Positions 1-9,334 are shown, numbered from the stretch's first letter. The stretch: 64,000 nucleotides of DNA from Paenibacillus nasutitermitis (GCF_014641075.1 NZ_BMHP01000001.1:434001-498000), one strand, 5' to 3'. Numbers and translations are program-made. The notes: generated by a model from the sequence alone, not told the origin.

Positions 1-395
1 GCGGTCAAATTCTGGGCCAGATACTGCTGGGTATGTCCGACGAAAATGATCAGCCCTTTGCTGTTCGCCAGCTCTATTATTTCACTGCATTCTTCGTCGG
101 ACAGCGCCATCGGTTTTTCGAGCAGCAGGTGGCAGCCTTGATTCAGGCAATAAAGGGCCACCTCCCTGTGAAGGAAGTGGGGCAGCGCGATAATAGCGAT
201 ATCAGGTTTAACTTCCGCAATCATTGCGCGGTAATCCGTATAGGCCTTCAGCCCGAAGCGGTCTGCGCAATTCTGTGCTCTCTCCAGGTTAATGTCTGCG
301 AGAGCGGATGCCTGGATGCCTTCCAACCTGGAGATGGCCTCAAGATGGCTGTCTCCGATACCTCCAGCACCGATAAGGGTTGCCGTAATCGTCAT
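1..395 (-). CDS. Gfo/Idh/MocA-family oxidoreductase, C-terminal part outside the window
   Basis: The reverse strand reads from an ATG at 395 down to the window edge without a stop, giving about 131 residues of an incomplete protein. It opens with the Rossmann nucleotide-binding motif LIGAGGIGDSHLEAI and carries LLLEKPMALS around residue 95, the conserved EKP signature of Gfo/Idh/MocA NAD(P)-dependent sugar or inositol dehydrogenases. A ribosome site AAAGGTGG lies about 11 bases before the ATG. The gene diverges from the Gfo-like/heparinase operon that begins at 573, so the two probably share a 177-bp regulatory region and a sugar-acid or glycan catabolic theme. The family is clear; the substrate cannot be told. 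The C-terminal substrate-binding half is not in the window. Confidence 0.88.
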   Translation of the reverse strand, partial: MTITATLIGAGGIGDSHLEAISRLEGIQASALADINLERAQNCADRFGLKAYTDYRAMIAEVKPDIAIIALPHFLHREVALYCLNQGCHLLLEKPMALSDEECSEIIELANSKGLIIFVGHTQQYLAQNLT

Positions 396-572
396 TTGTT
401 CTGAACGCCACCTTTGCATGGAGTGATTTTCGAGGCAAGTATAACATTAGTATCTGAATGAAAAGAAGGACTATATGTTGTCTTTAATTACGAGGTTCTG
501 CTTTTATGCGTCAGTTCAAGTTAGAATAAGGCTCATGAACATCATTTCGTAATTTCAAGGAGGCAATCAAGG

Positions 573-1481
573 ATGAATAAAGAGCTTCGTATTGGAATGA
601 TCGGTTTGGATACCTCGCATTGCGGTTTGTTTACAGGCCTGCTTAATGACTCCTCCCATCAGCATCATGTATCAGGCGGCAGAGTCACACTTGCCTATCC
701 CGGCGGGTCAGCGGATCTGCACAGCAGCTATTCCCGTGTTGATGGTTATACGGAGGAGATGCGCACGAAATATGGCGTGTCTATGGCAAAAACGATTGAA
801 GACGTGGCTGGGCATTCAGATGCCATCTTCCTTACTTCCGTAGATGGCAGGGTGCATCTTGAGCAGTTCGCGCAAATTGCAAGCTATGGCAAGCCGGTTT
901 ATATCAATAAACCCTTTGTATTAAGCTTAAGGGATGCGGAAACGATTTTTGAGTTGGCTGATAAATATAAGACCGCCATCCTGAGCTGCTCCTCGCTGCG
1001 TTATTCCGACCCTCTGATCCAAAGTCTGCTGCCGGATGAGCGCGGACAAGTCATTGGCGCGGATTCTTTCTCCTGCATGCCGCTGGAGCCAACGAATCCC
1101 GGGTGGTTCTGGTATGGGATCCACGCCGTAGAGATGCTTTATACGGCACTGCCGACAGGCTGCCGGAAACTCCGGTCCTATTCAGACTCCAGAAGCGAAC
1201 ATGTCGTTGGAGTTTGGGAAGATGGCAGAATCGGCACGGTTCGGGGCAACCGGATGGACAATCATGATTACGGGATTACCGTTCACCGGGAAAGCGGTTC
1301 GATTGCCATTAATCCTTTGGGAGGCAGCCGGCCTTTTTATGTGAACTTCGTGGAGGAGGTCATGAAGATGTTCCAGACCGGGACAACGCCTCTGGATCCG
1401 CAGATCACACTGGAAATAACACGCTTCATGGAAGCTGCGAACGAGAGCCGGATCAGCGGCGCTGAAGTGAAAATAAGGTGA
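573..1481 (+). CDS. Divergent Gfo/Idh/MocA-like protein
   Basis: This 302-residue protein has the length and order of the Gfo/Idh/MocA family but lacks canonical residues. The N-terminal glycine motif is degenerate (GMIGLDTSHCG instead of GxGxxG), and the EKP dipeptide-proline is replaced by NKP in YINKPFVLS near residue 112. It could therefore bind cofactor differently or have lost dehydrogenase activity. The start is well supported by AAGGAGG eleven bases upstream. Its stop at 1479-1481 lies 14 bases before the next start, so it is co-transcribed with the heparinase II/III-like gene. The natural reading is a helper in breakdown of an acidic or modified glycan, but the reaction is not identifiable from sequence. 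Confidence 0.8.
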   Translation: MNKELRIGMIGLDTSHCGLFTGLLNDSSHQHHVSGGRVTLAYPGGSADLHSSYSRVDGYTEEMRTKYGVSMAKTIEDVAGHSDAIFLTSVDGRVHLEQFAQIASYGKPVYINKPFVLSLRDAETIFELADKYKTAILSCSSLRYSDPLIQSLLPDERGQVIGADSFSCMPLEPTNPGWFWYGIHAVEMLYTALPTGCRKLRSYSDSRSEHVVGVWEDGRIGTVRGNRMDNHDYGITVHRESGSIAINPLGGSRPFYVNFVEEVMKMFQTGTTPLDPQITLEITRFMEAANESRISGAEVKIR

Positions 1482-1495
1482 CGGAGGATAAGAAT

Positions 1496-4387
1496 ATGAC
1501 AGCACCCCGCATTTGGGATTTATCCAGCCAGCATACACTCTCCCTGCTTCTGGATCCGATAACAGGCGCTCCCAAGTCTTTATCCATCCCAATCCATTCC
1601 AGTGCAGCTTCAATGTCGTTCATTGAAACCACCTTGCGCGATGAAGATGATCAGATCCGTTATCGTGCGCAGATCGTGGTGGAATGGACTGGAGACCATT
1701 TGCTTGAAATTCCGGCCAATTGGTTCGAGCCGGTGGGATCGCAAGATATGTCCGCTATATTGACCCAATTGACATTGACCTGTTGGGATAGCGGACCGCT
1801 TTCGGCTATGCTGACTGTAGACCATCCGGTATGGACTGAACATACGCCGCTCATTCAGGTGAACGAGCGGGAACAGCTGCTGGATGTGTTCACGGCTCCG
1901 GGCTTTTGGGAACCTGGCGAGTGGGAGCAAACCTCAGGCGAGGGCGCATTCAAAAAAATGTGGCTGTACGCGCAACTAAGCACCCAGTCCGGGCCTGAAC
2001 AGTCAGGTTCGGTTGCTTACACGAAGCAGTATGATAGGCCTATTGATCAGTTCCAGGCATTGGTTCTGGGTTTGTCCACCGATGAGCTAGGCGCATTCAG
2101 TCTTCAAGTCATGGTGGACGGTGTAAACCGGCTGGTGGTCGACCGCAAGCCGGGAAGCGGATTTGAGGAGCTTCGCGTTGATTTGGCCGGGAAGCTGTTG
2201 AATTCCGTTACGATTGGGCTTAGTACGGATCCGGGGCGCGAAACGGGGGAGCAAGAGGGGAAGCTGATCTGTCTCATCTACTGGATTATGCTGGAGAGCC
2301 GTGGCGAATTTCCAGCAATAACGAATGAGATCACAGGAAGCGGTGATATCGTGGCGCCGACAGAGGAGGTGCTTGCGGGAGCAGCAGTTTATCCGGTTAA
2401 GGAAGCCGGGCTTCATGAGCAAATGCTGCCGGTCGGTTTTTTGTTCGATCGTGAAGGCTTGCTGGCCCTGCGGAAGCGCGTGTTCCAAAAAGGTTCCGAA
2501 GCCAGCCGCCTGTTCGGTGAAATTCGGGCTGAAGCAGAAGCCAACTTGAGCTATCGGCCGGAAGATTATCTTGGCACATACATGCCTGTAGACTGGGCAA
2601 GGCAGGGCATCGAACGGGCATCCTCCCCTAACAGTGACACTCATCGCTTGTTCAGTACACTCGTATACTCCGCCTTCGCCTATGCCATCGAAGGGGATCT
2701 CCGTTTCGGCTTGGCTGCCCGGAGGGCGTTGCTGACCGTTGCCCGGATCAAGCACTGGGCAGCAGGGTTCGTGGCGAGATACCCTGCAGGCTTGCGGGGT
2801 TATCGCGCGCCCTTCATTGAATCGCATACCTCGCAGGCAGTTGCATTGTGTTACGATCTGATTTGTCCGCTCCTCACGCCGGAGGAAAGGCGTGAAGTTG
2901 AGGATGCCTTATATACGAAAGGCATGATTTGGCTGGATGCCTTCCTCCGTCAGAATGGGGAAGGGTACTTGCTTGGGAGCAACCAAGGAGCTGTATATAC
3001 GCTTGGATTGTTGTACGCTGCACATGCGGCAGCCCGCAGTCATCCGGATGCAGCGGCAGTCGCCCAGCGTTGGAGCAGTTGGCTGGAACGCATGCTTGCC
3101 GGCTATTACCATGCGGACGGCAGTACGAATGAAGGGATGATGTACTGGGAATATACGACCCATTATGCGATTGAATCGCTGTTGATTATTAGCGGCCAGA
3201 GCGGTCGTCCCGTCAGCGGGCTGATACCGCCATCAATGGCTCAAACCATGGATTATCTCTCTCATTTACAGTCGCTTGCCTATCCTTCACTACGGTTTCT
3301 CGCACTGGGAGATTGCCGCAATGAGGACTTCAATAACCTGGGGCCTTCGCTGCTGTTCTTCTCGCGTTACTTGGGAGATACGCGATCCTTGGCCATGTGG
3401 CAGCAGCACTATGCCATCGCACACCCGCCAGGCAATCCTTTCTTCGGGCTCCCGATTGGAACGGGCCAATATACGACAAATGGGCTGCTTACCCTGCTCT
3501 TGCTGCAGGATGAGAAGCCTGTGAAGCAGGAACTTCCCAAGCATCGGATATTCGCGGAGACAGAGCGCATACTCTGGCGCACAGGCAGTAATTTCGGAGA
3601 TAAACTGTTTTTCTTTGAGGGAGGACCGCAATCGTTCGAGCACACCCATTACGACAAAGGCCAGTTCCTGCTTGAAGCGTTCGGCGAAACGCTTGTCGTT
3701 GATCCCGGAACGATTACATACAACAGACCATTCTCGACATTATTGAAGGCTTCCAAATTTCATAATGTCGTAACCGTAAATGGCAAGGACCAATCCTACA
3801 AGGACCCGTCTCAAGCTGTCGGGATAAAAGCTCTACGGGAAGAACAGGATTATGATTACCTGCATGCAGACCTGACCCATTCTTATCAAGAGCTGTCCGT
3901 CTATAACCGCCGGATTCTATTCGTCAGGCCAGACTATTGGCTGTTGTATGACGAGGTTGATGCGATAGAGCCGGGACTGGAGTGGAATTTGCACAGCAAA
4001 GGAATGTTCTTCGCGCTGGAACCGGATGGGCGAAGCCTGCATTTTATCGCCCAGGCGCCTCAAGCCGGATTAAGGGTTGCTGTTGCAGCAGACCAGTCAT
4101 TGACAGCGAAGACAGCAACATATTCCGATGAGGGTGTTGTTCTTAGTCATCACCTTGCCCTTCATACTGGCCGCAGCGCCGCGAAGCTCAGGCTTGCAGC
4201 CATACTGTGCCCTTATGCAGGAGAAGATGAGAATGCCGTTAACGCCATAACAATCCAAACAGAGAGCAGCAAGGAAGGGGCGGTGTTTACCGTAAACGGA
4301 AGCTTTGGTTCAGATCGGGTCACATGCAGCTTCGAAGACGGCATATTCAGGGTGGAACGCGGCAGCGGGTGCATGATTATCGCTTAA
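1496..4387 (+). CDS. Heparinase II/III family protein
   Basis: This 963-residue protein is a probable polysaccharide lyase or related enzyme. An N-terminal beta-rich region (about 1-290) is followed by an alpha/alpha toroid starting near LFDREGLLALRKRV, with GSNQGAVYTLG and EGMMYWEYTTHYAIESL as active-site-like stretches. The heparinase II/III beta-sandwich motif follows (HTHYDKGQFLLEAFGE, then LVVDPGT and KFHNVVTVNG, about residues 710-765). I chose the ATG at 1496, preceded by GGAGG at 1483-1487, over an in-frame GTG at 1478 that overlaps the upstream stop. No signal peptide is visible, so it probably acts inside the cell on imported oligosaccharides. The family is firm; the substrate (uronic-acid or sulfated glycan, or another) is unknown. 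Confidence 0.88.
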   Translation: MTAPRIWDLSSQHTLSLLLDPITGAPKSLSIPIHSSAASMSFIETTLRDEDDQIRYRAQIVVEWTGDHLLEIPANWFEPVGSQDMSAILTQLTLTCWDSGPLSAMLTVDHPVWTEHTPLIQVNEREQLLDVFTAPGFWEPGEWEQTSGEGAFKKMWLYAQLSTQSGPEQSGSVAYTKQYDRPIDQFQALVLGLSTDELGAFSLQVMVDGVNRLVVDRKPGSGFEELRVDLAGKLLNSVTIGLSTDPGRETGEQEGKLICLIYWIMLESRGEFPAITNEITGSGDIVAPTEEVLAGAAVYPVKEAGLHEQMLPVGFLFDREGLLALRKRVFQKGSEASRLFGEIRAEAEANLSYRPEDYLGTYMPVDWARQGIERASSPNSDTHRLFSTLVYSAFAYAIEGDLRFGLAARRALLTVARIKHWAAGFVARYPAGLRGYRAPFIESHTSQAVALCYDLICPLLTPEERREVEDALYTKGMIWLDAFLRQNGEGYLLGSNQGAVYTLGLLYAAHAAARSHPDAAAVAQRWSSWLERMLAGYYHADGSTNEGMMYWEYTTHYAIESLLIISGQSGRPVSGLIPPSMAQTMDYLSHLQSLAYPSLRFLALGDCRNEDFNNLGPSLLFFSRYLGDTRSLAMWQQHYAIAHPPGNPFFGLPIGTGQYTTNGLLTLLLLQDEKPVKQELPKHRIFAETERILWRTGSNFGDKLFFFEGGPQSFEHTHYDKGQFLLEAFGETLVVDPGTITYNRPFSTLLKASKFHNVVTVNGKDQSYKDPSQAVGIKALREEQDYDYLHADLTHSYQELSVYNRRILFVRPDYWLLYDEVDAIEPGLEWNLHSKGMFFALEPDGRSLHFIAQAPQAGLRVAVAADQSLTAKTATYSDEGVVLSHHLALHTGRSAAKLRLAAILCPYAGEDENAVNAITIQTESSKEGAVFTVNGSFGSDRVTCSFEDGIFRVERGSGCMIIA

Positions 4388-4420
4388 CTTCATGTCTATG
4401 ATTTGAGCCATTCACAAATG

Positions 4421-4470
4421 GAAAGCTTCCCTTCAATAACACCTACGTTGCCGAAAGGGGGCTTTTATTT
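4421..4470 (+). terminator. Imperfect terminator after the heparinase-like gene
   Basis: GAAAGCTTCCCTT and AAAGGGGGCTTTT form an imperfect stem with a loop of about 20 bases, ending in a T-rich run. It lies in the 236-bp gap before the GH2 gene. Confidence 0.5.
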
Positions 4471-4564
4471 ACTGTCAGCATATTGGATGGTGAGCCTGAT
4501 TAAGTATTGTGTATGAAAGACCAAGTAAAGTAGAGGCTCACATTTTTTACAATATATTAAATGT

Positions 4565-4592
4565 TTGAAGTTCATAGATGTTATGCTATACT
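4565..4592 (+). promoter_or_regulatory. Sigma A-type promoter for the GH2 gene
   Basis: TTGAAG (4565-4570) and TATACT (4587-4592) are separated by 16 bases. Transcription would begin about 25 bases before the GH2 start codon, leaving room for the GAGGAGG ribosome site at 4610-4616. The GH2 gene is therefore probably its own transcript. Confidence 0.6.
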
Positions 4593-4623
4593 CAAAAAAG
4601 TTAATGACTGAGGAGGTTATCGC

Positions 4624-6381
4624 ATGCTGCAATTTGAAGTGGATAAAGAATACCCTAGGCCGCAATTTTACCGTTCGTCCTGGTTGAGCTTAAATGGGGT
4701 TTGGGAGTTCCGTTTCGACGATGCGTCGGAGGGCGAGCAAGCAGGTTGGCATAAGGATGTTCCGGGAGACCGCAAAATCATAGTGCCTTATACGTATGAA
4801 ACGAAAGCGTGCGGTATTGGCGAGGAGAAATTTCATCCCGTCGTATGGTACGAACGCGAGCTGGATATTCCTGCGGATTGGAACGGGAAACGCATCAGGC
4901 TGAATTTCCAGGCTTCCGACTATTTGACGAAGGTCTGGGTCAATGGAACGTTTGTCGGTCAGCATGAAGGCGGTTACACTGCTTTTTCATTCGACATTAC
5001 CCATGCTCTGGCGCAAGAAGGCGTTAACAAGGTAGCCGTCCGCGTAGAGGACAATAACAGCTGCAATCTGCCTCGGGGCAAACAGCGCTGGGTGGAGAAT
5101 AATTTTGGTTGCTGGTATGTACAGACGACCGGTATTTGGCAGAGTGTCTGGCTTGAAGCGGTCGAGCCGCAGTATATCGATTCGGTGAAGATGACCCCGG
5201 ACGCCGACAAAGGAAGCATTAAATTCGAATACGATGTTCGCGGCTGCGATCAGGCGGAGCATCTTAGCTTAAAGACGCGTGTAACGCTTAAAGGCGCCTT
5301 TATCCGGGAAGTACAGCAATCGGTGGACCGCGCCCAGACCACTCTGGAGATCGACCTGTTGAGCGAAAATATTGGCGAGTGGAAATCCGCGCATTTGTGG
5401 TCTCCGCACAATCCTAATCTGTATGAGGTGGAATTTACGCTGCTGCGGAACGGGGAAGAGGCGGACTATGTCCGTTCATACTTCGGCGTCCGTAAAATTT
5501 CGATTCAGGGATCCGAAGTATTGCTCAATGGAGTGCCTCTCTATCAGCGCCTGCTGCTTGACCAGGGCTACTGGAAGGATACGCATCTTACGGCGCCTTC
5601 AGTTGACGCGCTGATTGAGGATATCGATAAAGCGATGGCCTTCGGCTACAATGGCGTCCGCAAGCATCAGAAGCTGGAGGATCCGCGGTTCCTGTACTGG
5701 TGTGACCGCAAAGGGCTGCTGGTCTGGTCGGAAATGCCGGCCGCTTATGAGTTTAATGACGATGCCGTGCAGCGCTTTACGCGGGAATGGATGCAGGCGG
5801 TTCGCCAGAACTATAATCATCCGAGCATTATTACGTGGGTGCCGTTCAATGAATCCTGGGGAGTCCACAGCATTGCCCAAGACTACAAACAACAGCAGTT
5901 CACCGTCGCGATTTATCATTTGACCAAATCCTTTGACGCGATGCGTCCGGTAATTGTCAACGACGGCTGGGAACATACGGTATCCGACATTATTACGCTA
6001 CATGATTATGAGGAGCGCGGCGAAGCGTTTGCGGCCTGGTATGCAGATAAGGACGAAATATTCAAAAAGTCGTTCAATAGAAGCAAGTATGCGATGGCCA
6101 GCGGCTATGAATATAAAGGCCAGCCTATCCTCATCAGCGAATACGGCGGGATTGCCTTCAACTCCGAGGAGGGCTGGGGGTACGGCAATCAGGTGAAAAC
6201 GGAGGAACAGTTCATTGAGCGCTTCCGCAGTATTACGCAGGCGATCAAGCAGCTGCCTTATGCATGCGGCTTTTGCTACACGCAAATTACCGATGTGCAG
6301 CAAGAGGTTAACGGCTTGATGACGATCGACCGCGAGCCCAAAATCGATCCGGAAATCATTAAAGCGATCAATCTGTCCTGA
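4624..6381 (+). CDS. Glycoside hydrolase family 2 enzyme
   Basis: This 585-residue glycosidase has the usual GH2 order: sugar-binding jelly roll (about 1-170, with HEGGYTAFSFDIT), immunoglobulin-like domain (about 180-285), and TIM barrel (about 290-585). The acid/base is Glu410 in WVPFNESWG and the expected nucleophile is Glu506 in ILISEYGG. At 585 residues it is the short type, without C-terminal beta-galactosidase domains, as in beta-glucuronidase-like and uncharacterised GH2 proteins. No signal peptide is present, so it acts in the cytoplasm. It has its own promoter and terminator. It could be a beta-galactosidase, beta-glucuronidase or beta-mannosidase-type enzyme; sequence alone does not decide. 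Confidence 0.9.
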   Translation: MLQFEVDKEYPRPQFYRSSWLSLNGVWEFRFDDASEGEQAGWHKDVPGDRKIIVPYTYETKACGIGEEKFHPVVWYERELDIPADWNGKRIRLNFQASDYLTKVWVNGTFVGQHEGGYTAFSFDITHALAQEGVNKVAVRVEDNNSCNLPRGKQRWVENNFGCWYVQTTGIWQSVWLEAVEPQYIDSVKMTPDADKGSIKFEYDVRGCDQAEHLSLKTRVTLKGAFIREVQQSVDRAQTTLEIDLLSENIGEWKSAHLWSPHNPNLYEVEFTLLRNGEEADYVRSYFGVRKISIQGSEVLLNGVPLYQRLLLDQGYWKDTHLTAPSVDALIEDIDKAMAFGYNGVRKHQKLEDPRFLYWCDRKGLLVWSEMPAAYEFNDDAVQRFTREWMQAVRQNYNHPSIITWVPFNESWGVHSIAQDYKQQQFTVAIYHLTKSFDAMRPVIVNDGWEHTVSDIITLHDYEERGEAFAAWYADKDEIFKKSFNRSKYAMASGYEYKGQPILISEYGGIAFNSEEGWGYGNQVKTEEQFIERFRSITQAIKQLPYACGFCYTQITDVQQEVNGLMTIDREPKIDPEIIKAINLS

Positions 6382-6401
6382 AACTGAAGCAAAATTTCCA
6401 T

Positions 6402-6448
6402 AACCGGCCGGTCCGTCATCTTCTTATGACAGCCGGCTGGTTTTTTGT
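6402..6448 (+). terminator. Terminator after the GH2 gene
   Basis: AACCGGCCGG pairs with GCCGGCTGGTT, and an inner GTCAT/ATGAC stem lies inside it. The hairpin is followed by TTTTTT. Confidence 0.8.
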
Positions 6449-6557
6449 ATGAAGCGGACTTGAAAAAAGTAAGTCGATAACAGGAGCTTGAGGGAGCTGG
6501 TATCGGGTTTCGCTTCAATGACTTTTTTCGGTATAATAAATGTTGAGGTGAGTAGTG

Positions 6558-7322
6558 ATGGAACCGGTGCTGCATGTTCACCATTTAACGGGCGGATATA
6601 GTCCGCGAAAGCCTGTGCTTCATGATTTGTCTTTTGAAGTGCACCCAGGCGAAATGATTGGTTTGATCGGTCTGAACGGGGCCGGAAAAAGCACAGCAAT
6701 TAAGCATATTCTTGGGCTTATGCAGCCGCACAAGGGCGAAGTCCGCATTCAGGGCCATACCCTGCAGGAGCAGCCGGAGCATTACCGCAGCGCGCTTGCT
6801 TTTGTGCCGGAAACGCCGCTGTTGTTTGACGAGTTGACAGTCGAAGAGCATCTGCGTCTGACAGGAATGGCTTACGGCATGGACGAAACCCTCTATAAGG
6901 AGCGTACCGAGAACCTGCTGGATGATTTCTACATGACCGGAAAAAGGAGTGCTTTCGCCGCGCATCTGTCCAAAGGGATGCGCCAGAAGGTGATGATCAT
7001 GAACGCATTATTAGCGCGTCCGGCGCTTTATATCATTGATGAGCCGTTTCTGGGGCTGGATCCCCTCGGAATCCGTTCCCTCCTGGATCAGCTGGTGGAA
7101 GTCACCCGTCAGGGTTCGTCAGTGTTTATGAGCTCGCATATCCTGTCGACCGTGGAATCGTACTGCCACCGCTTTATTGTGCTGCATCAAGGCAGAATTA
7201 TTGCCCAGGGCACGCTTGCGGAGGTTTGCGTGGCAGCGGGTCTGGAGAAAGGCAGGGAGTCGCTGGAGGAAGCCTTCTACCGGCTCGTTGCGGACGGGGG
7301 ATCACATGGACCGGTCAGTTGA
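6558..7322 (+). CDS. ecsA: ABC transporter ATP-binding protein, EcsA-like
   Basis: This 254-residue protein is the ATPase of an ABC exporter. Walker A is GLNGAGKST (38-46), the signature is LSKGMRQKV (about 137), Walker B is LYIIDEPFLGLDP (about 157-169), followed by the switch segment SSHIL. The ATG at 6558 has GAGGTG 7 bases upstream and is preferred to the adjacent GTG at 6555. A perfect TATAAT lies at 6532-6537. The gene overlaps the membrane subunit gene by 17 bp, so the two are translationally coupled. The pair matches the Ecs exporter of Bacilli, which affects secretion and regulated proteolysis. The ecs assignment rests on size, order and partner type, not on a database match. Confidence 0.87.
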   Translation: MEPVLHVHHLTGGYSPRKPVLHDLSFEVHPGEMIGLIGLNGAGKSTAIKHILGLMQPHKGEVRIQGHTLQEQPEHYRSALAFVPETPLLFDELTVEEHLRLTGMAYGMDETLYKERTENLLDDFYMTGKRSAFAAHLSKGMRQKVMIMNALLARPALYIIDEPFLGLDPLGIRSLLDQLVEVTRQGSSVFMSSHILSTVESYCHRFIVLHQGRIIAQGTLAEVCVAAGLEKGRESLEEAFYRLVADGGSHGPVS

Positions 7323-8550
7323 GATGCTTTGGAGCTCGCGTGCGCGCGCTTTCTGGAAAGAGTCGATGCCCTACATAAGCGCAATGGTCCAAAGCGGTGT
7401 TCCGCTCGTAACCTCATTTCTGCTCATCGCGGGATTCGCAGGTTATACGACCCTGATTCATCAGGTGGACCAGACGTTTCCTTTTGTCTGGATTGGCGTG
7501 CTTGTCCTGACCCCAGTCGTATGCTGGAATCCTTTGCGGACGTGGCTCAGAGAAGCCGATACTGTGTTTCTGGTGCCGCGCGAAGCGCAGATGGGGCGGT
7601 ATTTGCGGCGCTCGTTCCTCTATAACGGGACGACGGGGCTTATAGGGGCGGCTGCCGTTGTGCTGATTTACAGCCTGCTTTATGTGAAGGGGCCAGGGCT
7701 GATAGCCTGGCAGCTGCTGGTGATTGCGGTACTGGCGGTTAAGCTGCTGAATGCGGCAGCGGCCTGGAGGGAAAGACAGTTATCCTGGATCGGCGCGCGG
7801 CGCGGCATGCGTGTGCTGCGGTGGATAGCGACTGCAGCGGGGTTGGCGGTGTTGTTGAAGGCACAGCCCTGGATGGGCGCCGTGTACTTCATAGCAGCGG
7901 CGGCCGTGATGGCCCTGATCTACCGGGGGCTTAAGCGTTATCCGGTACCGTGGCTGACGCTTATTGCGGAGGAGAACGCCACCAGGCGGAGATTCACTGT
8001 TTTTTTCAGCGCATTTGCGGATGTGCCGTCGGAGAATGCGCAAGTATCCACAAGGAAATATATAACCTGGCTTCCTGCCCGGCTGTCATTCAGCAAAGAG
8101 AATGCGTTTGCGTATCTATTTGCCCATACCCTCATTCGTACGGAATTGGGTGCAATCGTGCTGAGACTGACCGCCTTCGGCATGATTGCCAGTTTCCTTG
8201 CCGCTTATTCGGCGCTTTGGTCGGGGTGGGGATCTGCCGGCGTATGTCTATTATTCCTTTGGCTCGTGGGCACACAGATTGCTTCCTTGGTCCAGTCCCA
8301 CCGTCATTCCGTATGGCGTCATCTCTACCCGCTGCCGGATGATTCGCGTTTGTCGGCCCTGCTGAAGGTGGACCGCATCGCATTGTTCGTATGCGGCGCG
8401 CTGGTATGGCTGCCGCAGGCTATCCTTCTGCCCTTGCGCGGTTATCCAATACCGGCTGCCGCAGCCGCTCTGCTCATCGCCTTGTACGCGCTGGGGCTGC
8501 GCCCTTCCCGCATAAAACGAAGCTATATGGGCGAATCGGAAGAGGATTAG
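7306..8550 (+). CDS. ecsB: ABC transporter permease, EcsB-like
   Basis: This 414-residue membrane protein begins MDRSVEMLWSSRARAFWKE, a short cytoplasmic stretch followed by several hydrophobic segments (about 24-45, 54-74, 107-145, 170-200, 285-320, 355-400). EcsB proteins have about this length and number of segments. I start it at ATG 7306, which overlaps the end of the ATPase gene. A much longer upstream reading exists from 7177, but its first 43 residues are the ATPase gene in another frame. A GGGGG ribosome site sits 5 bases upstream. It would form the membrane part of the exporter with the preceding ATPase. Confidence 0.8.
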   Translation: MDRSVEMLWSSRARAFWKESMPYISAMVQSGVPLVTSFLLIAGFAGYTTLIHQVDQTFPFVWIGVLVLTPVVCWNPLRTWLREADTVFLVPREAQMGRYLRRSFLYNGTTGLIGAAAVVLIYSLLYVKGPGLIAWQLLVIAVLAVKLLNAAAAWRERQLSWIGARRGMRVLRWIATAAGLAVLLKAQPWMGAVYFIAAAAVMALIYRGLKRYPVPWLTLIAEENATRRRFTVFFSAFADVPSENAQVSTRKYITWLPARLSFSKENAFAYLFAHTLIRTELGAIVLRLTAFGMIASFLAAYSALWSGWGSAGVCLLFLWLVGTQIASLVQSHRHSVWRHLYPLPDDSRLSALLKVDRIALFVCGALVWLPQAILLPLRGYPIPAAAAALLIALYALGLRPSRIKRSYMGESEED

Positions 8551-8599
8551 GCAATCATCTTGGCCCTTGTGATGGGATCACATGTATATACAGCTTTTT

Positions 8600-8652
8600 A
8601 AAAGCAGCTTTCCTTAGGAATGTTTCCACTTCCATGAGAGCTGCTTTTTTTT
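8600..8652 (+). terminator. Terminator after the ecs-like pair
   Basis: AAAAGCAGCT and AGCTGCTTTT form a 10-bp stem with a long loop of about 29 bases, followed by a run of eight T. Confidence 0.65.
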
Positions 8653-8771
8653 ATGTTGTGCAGCGCTTGGAGCCGGGATAAGAAGAAATCAACTGATCGG
8701 GCAAAGCGTTTCACTTAAACTTGCTTTCTCGCATATACCAAAAATCCGCTAATCTCTCAAGCTATTTGTCT

Positions 8772-8801
8772 ATAACATCTTTGAGATCGAGACATAGAAT
8801 A
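8772..8801 (+). promoter_or_regulatory. Sigma E/sigma K-type promoter of the first small paralogue
   Basis: CATAGAATA at 8793-8801 fits the mother-cell -10 pattern CATANNNTA exactly. AC at 8775-8776 stands 16 bases before it, the spacing known for sigma K; ATA at 8772-8774 would suit sigma E. The same CATAGAATA, with GTCTATA at the same distance upstream, occurs before the second paralogue. The ribosome site AAAGGAGAGG follows at 8811-8820. Confidence 0.6.
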
Positions 8802-8833
8802 AAGTATCTTAAAGGAGAGGCAGGAAAGTGTAA

Positions 8834-9241
8834 ATGAAAAAGTTATACGTCAAGAATTACAAATCAATTGTACGCAATTCTCGCGGTAAAGTGAATTTGA
8901 AGGGGAAAGTTACCATCAAAGGCTGCGGAGGCAGCGATGTTGGGGGCGTCGGCGACAGAAATAGAAATGATGACTGCAGCAGAGGCTTTCGCGGACCTTC
9001 GCTCAAACAGCGCCTTTGCGGTTGGGCAGAGGCCAGTACGCTCGTCACCGTCAGTGTTGACCACACAATCTTAAGAGGCCGCGTTATCAGCGTGGATGAT
9101 AACGGATTTGAAATGACCATCACTCACGGACGTGAAGATTGCAATGATGGCAACCGTTCGCGATTCGACCAGTTCCCGGCCGGAGCTATCGTCTTTATTA
9201 CTTTCCGAAATGTCAATGCCATCGCAGCTGGCATCCGCTAA
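8834..9241 (+). CDS. Small protein of unknown function, Sm-like pattern, paralogue 1
   Basis: I do not recognise this 135-residue protein by name. It has a short basic N-terminus (MKKLYVKNYKSI), a Gly/Asp/Asn-rich middle, and a conserved core from about residue 57 (SLKQRLCGWAEASTLVTVSV, then LRGRVISVDDNGFEMTI) ending with FPAGAIVFITF. The spacing of VxV, L-R-G, VDDxG and a final short beta strand resembles the small beta barrel of Sm/Hfq-like or DUF2642-type proteins; this is inference. There is no signal peptide or membrane segment. The next gene is a clear paralogue sharing the core nearly residue for residue. Both have sporulation-type -10 elements, so a role in the mother cell or spore coat is plausible. 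Confidence 0.75.
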   Translation: MKKLYVKNYKSIVRNSRGKVNLKGKVTIKGCGGSDVGGVGDRNRNDDCSRGFRGPSLKQRLCGWAEASTLVTVSVDHTILRGRVISVDDNGFEMTITHGREDCNDGNRSRFDQFPAGAIVFITFRNVNAIAAGIR

Positions 9242-9260
9242 TCATTGGAATGCAGAAAAA

Positions 9261-9293
9261 GAGAGAAGCGCAGATTGCGCTCCTCTCTTTTTT
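9261..9293 (+). terminator. Terminator after paralogue 1
   Basis: GAGAG-AAGCGCA and TGCGCT-CCTCTC form a strong hairpin with a 3-base loop, followed by six T. The two paralogues are thus separate transcripts. Confidence 0.85.
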
Positions 9294-9334
9294 GGTAAAA
9301 GGAGAAATCCGCAAATCTATGAAGTTATATGTCT

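Noticed and set aside
33..404. Plus-strand open frame of 123 codons at the left edge
   Set aside because: It is antisense to the Gfo/Idh/MocA gene on the minus strand, which has a ribosome site and family motifs; the plus frame has neither.
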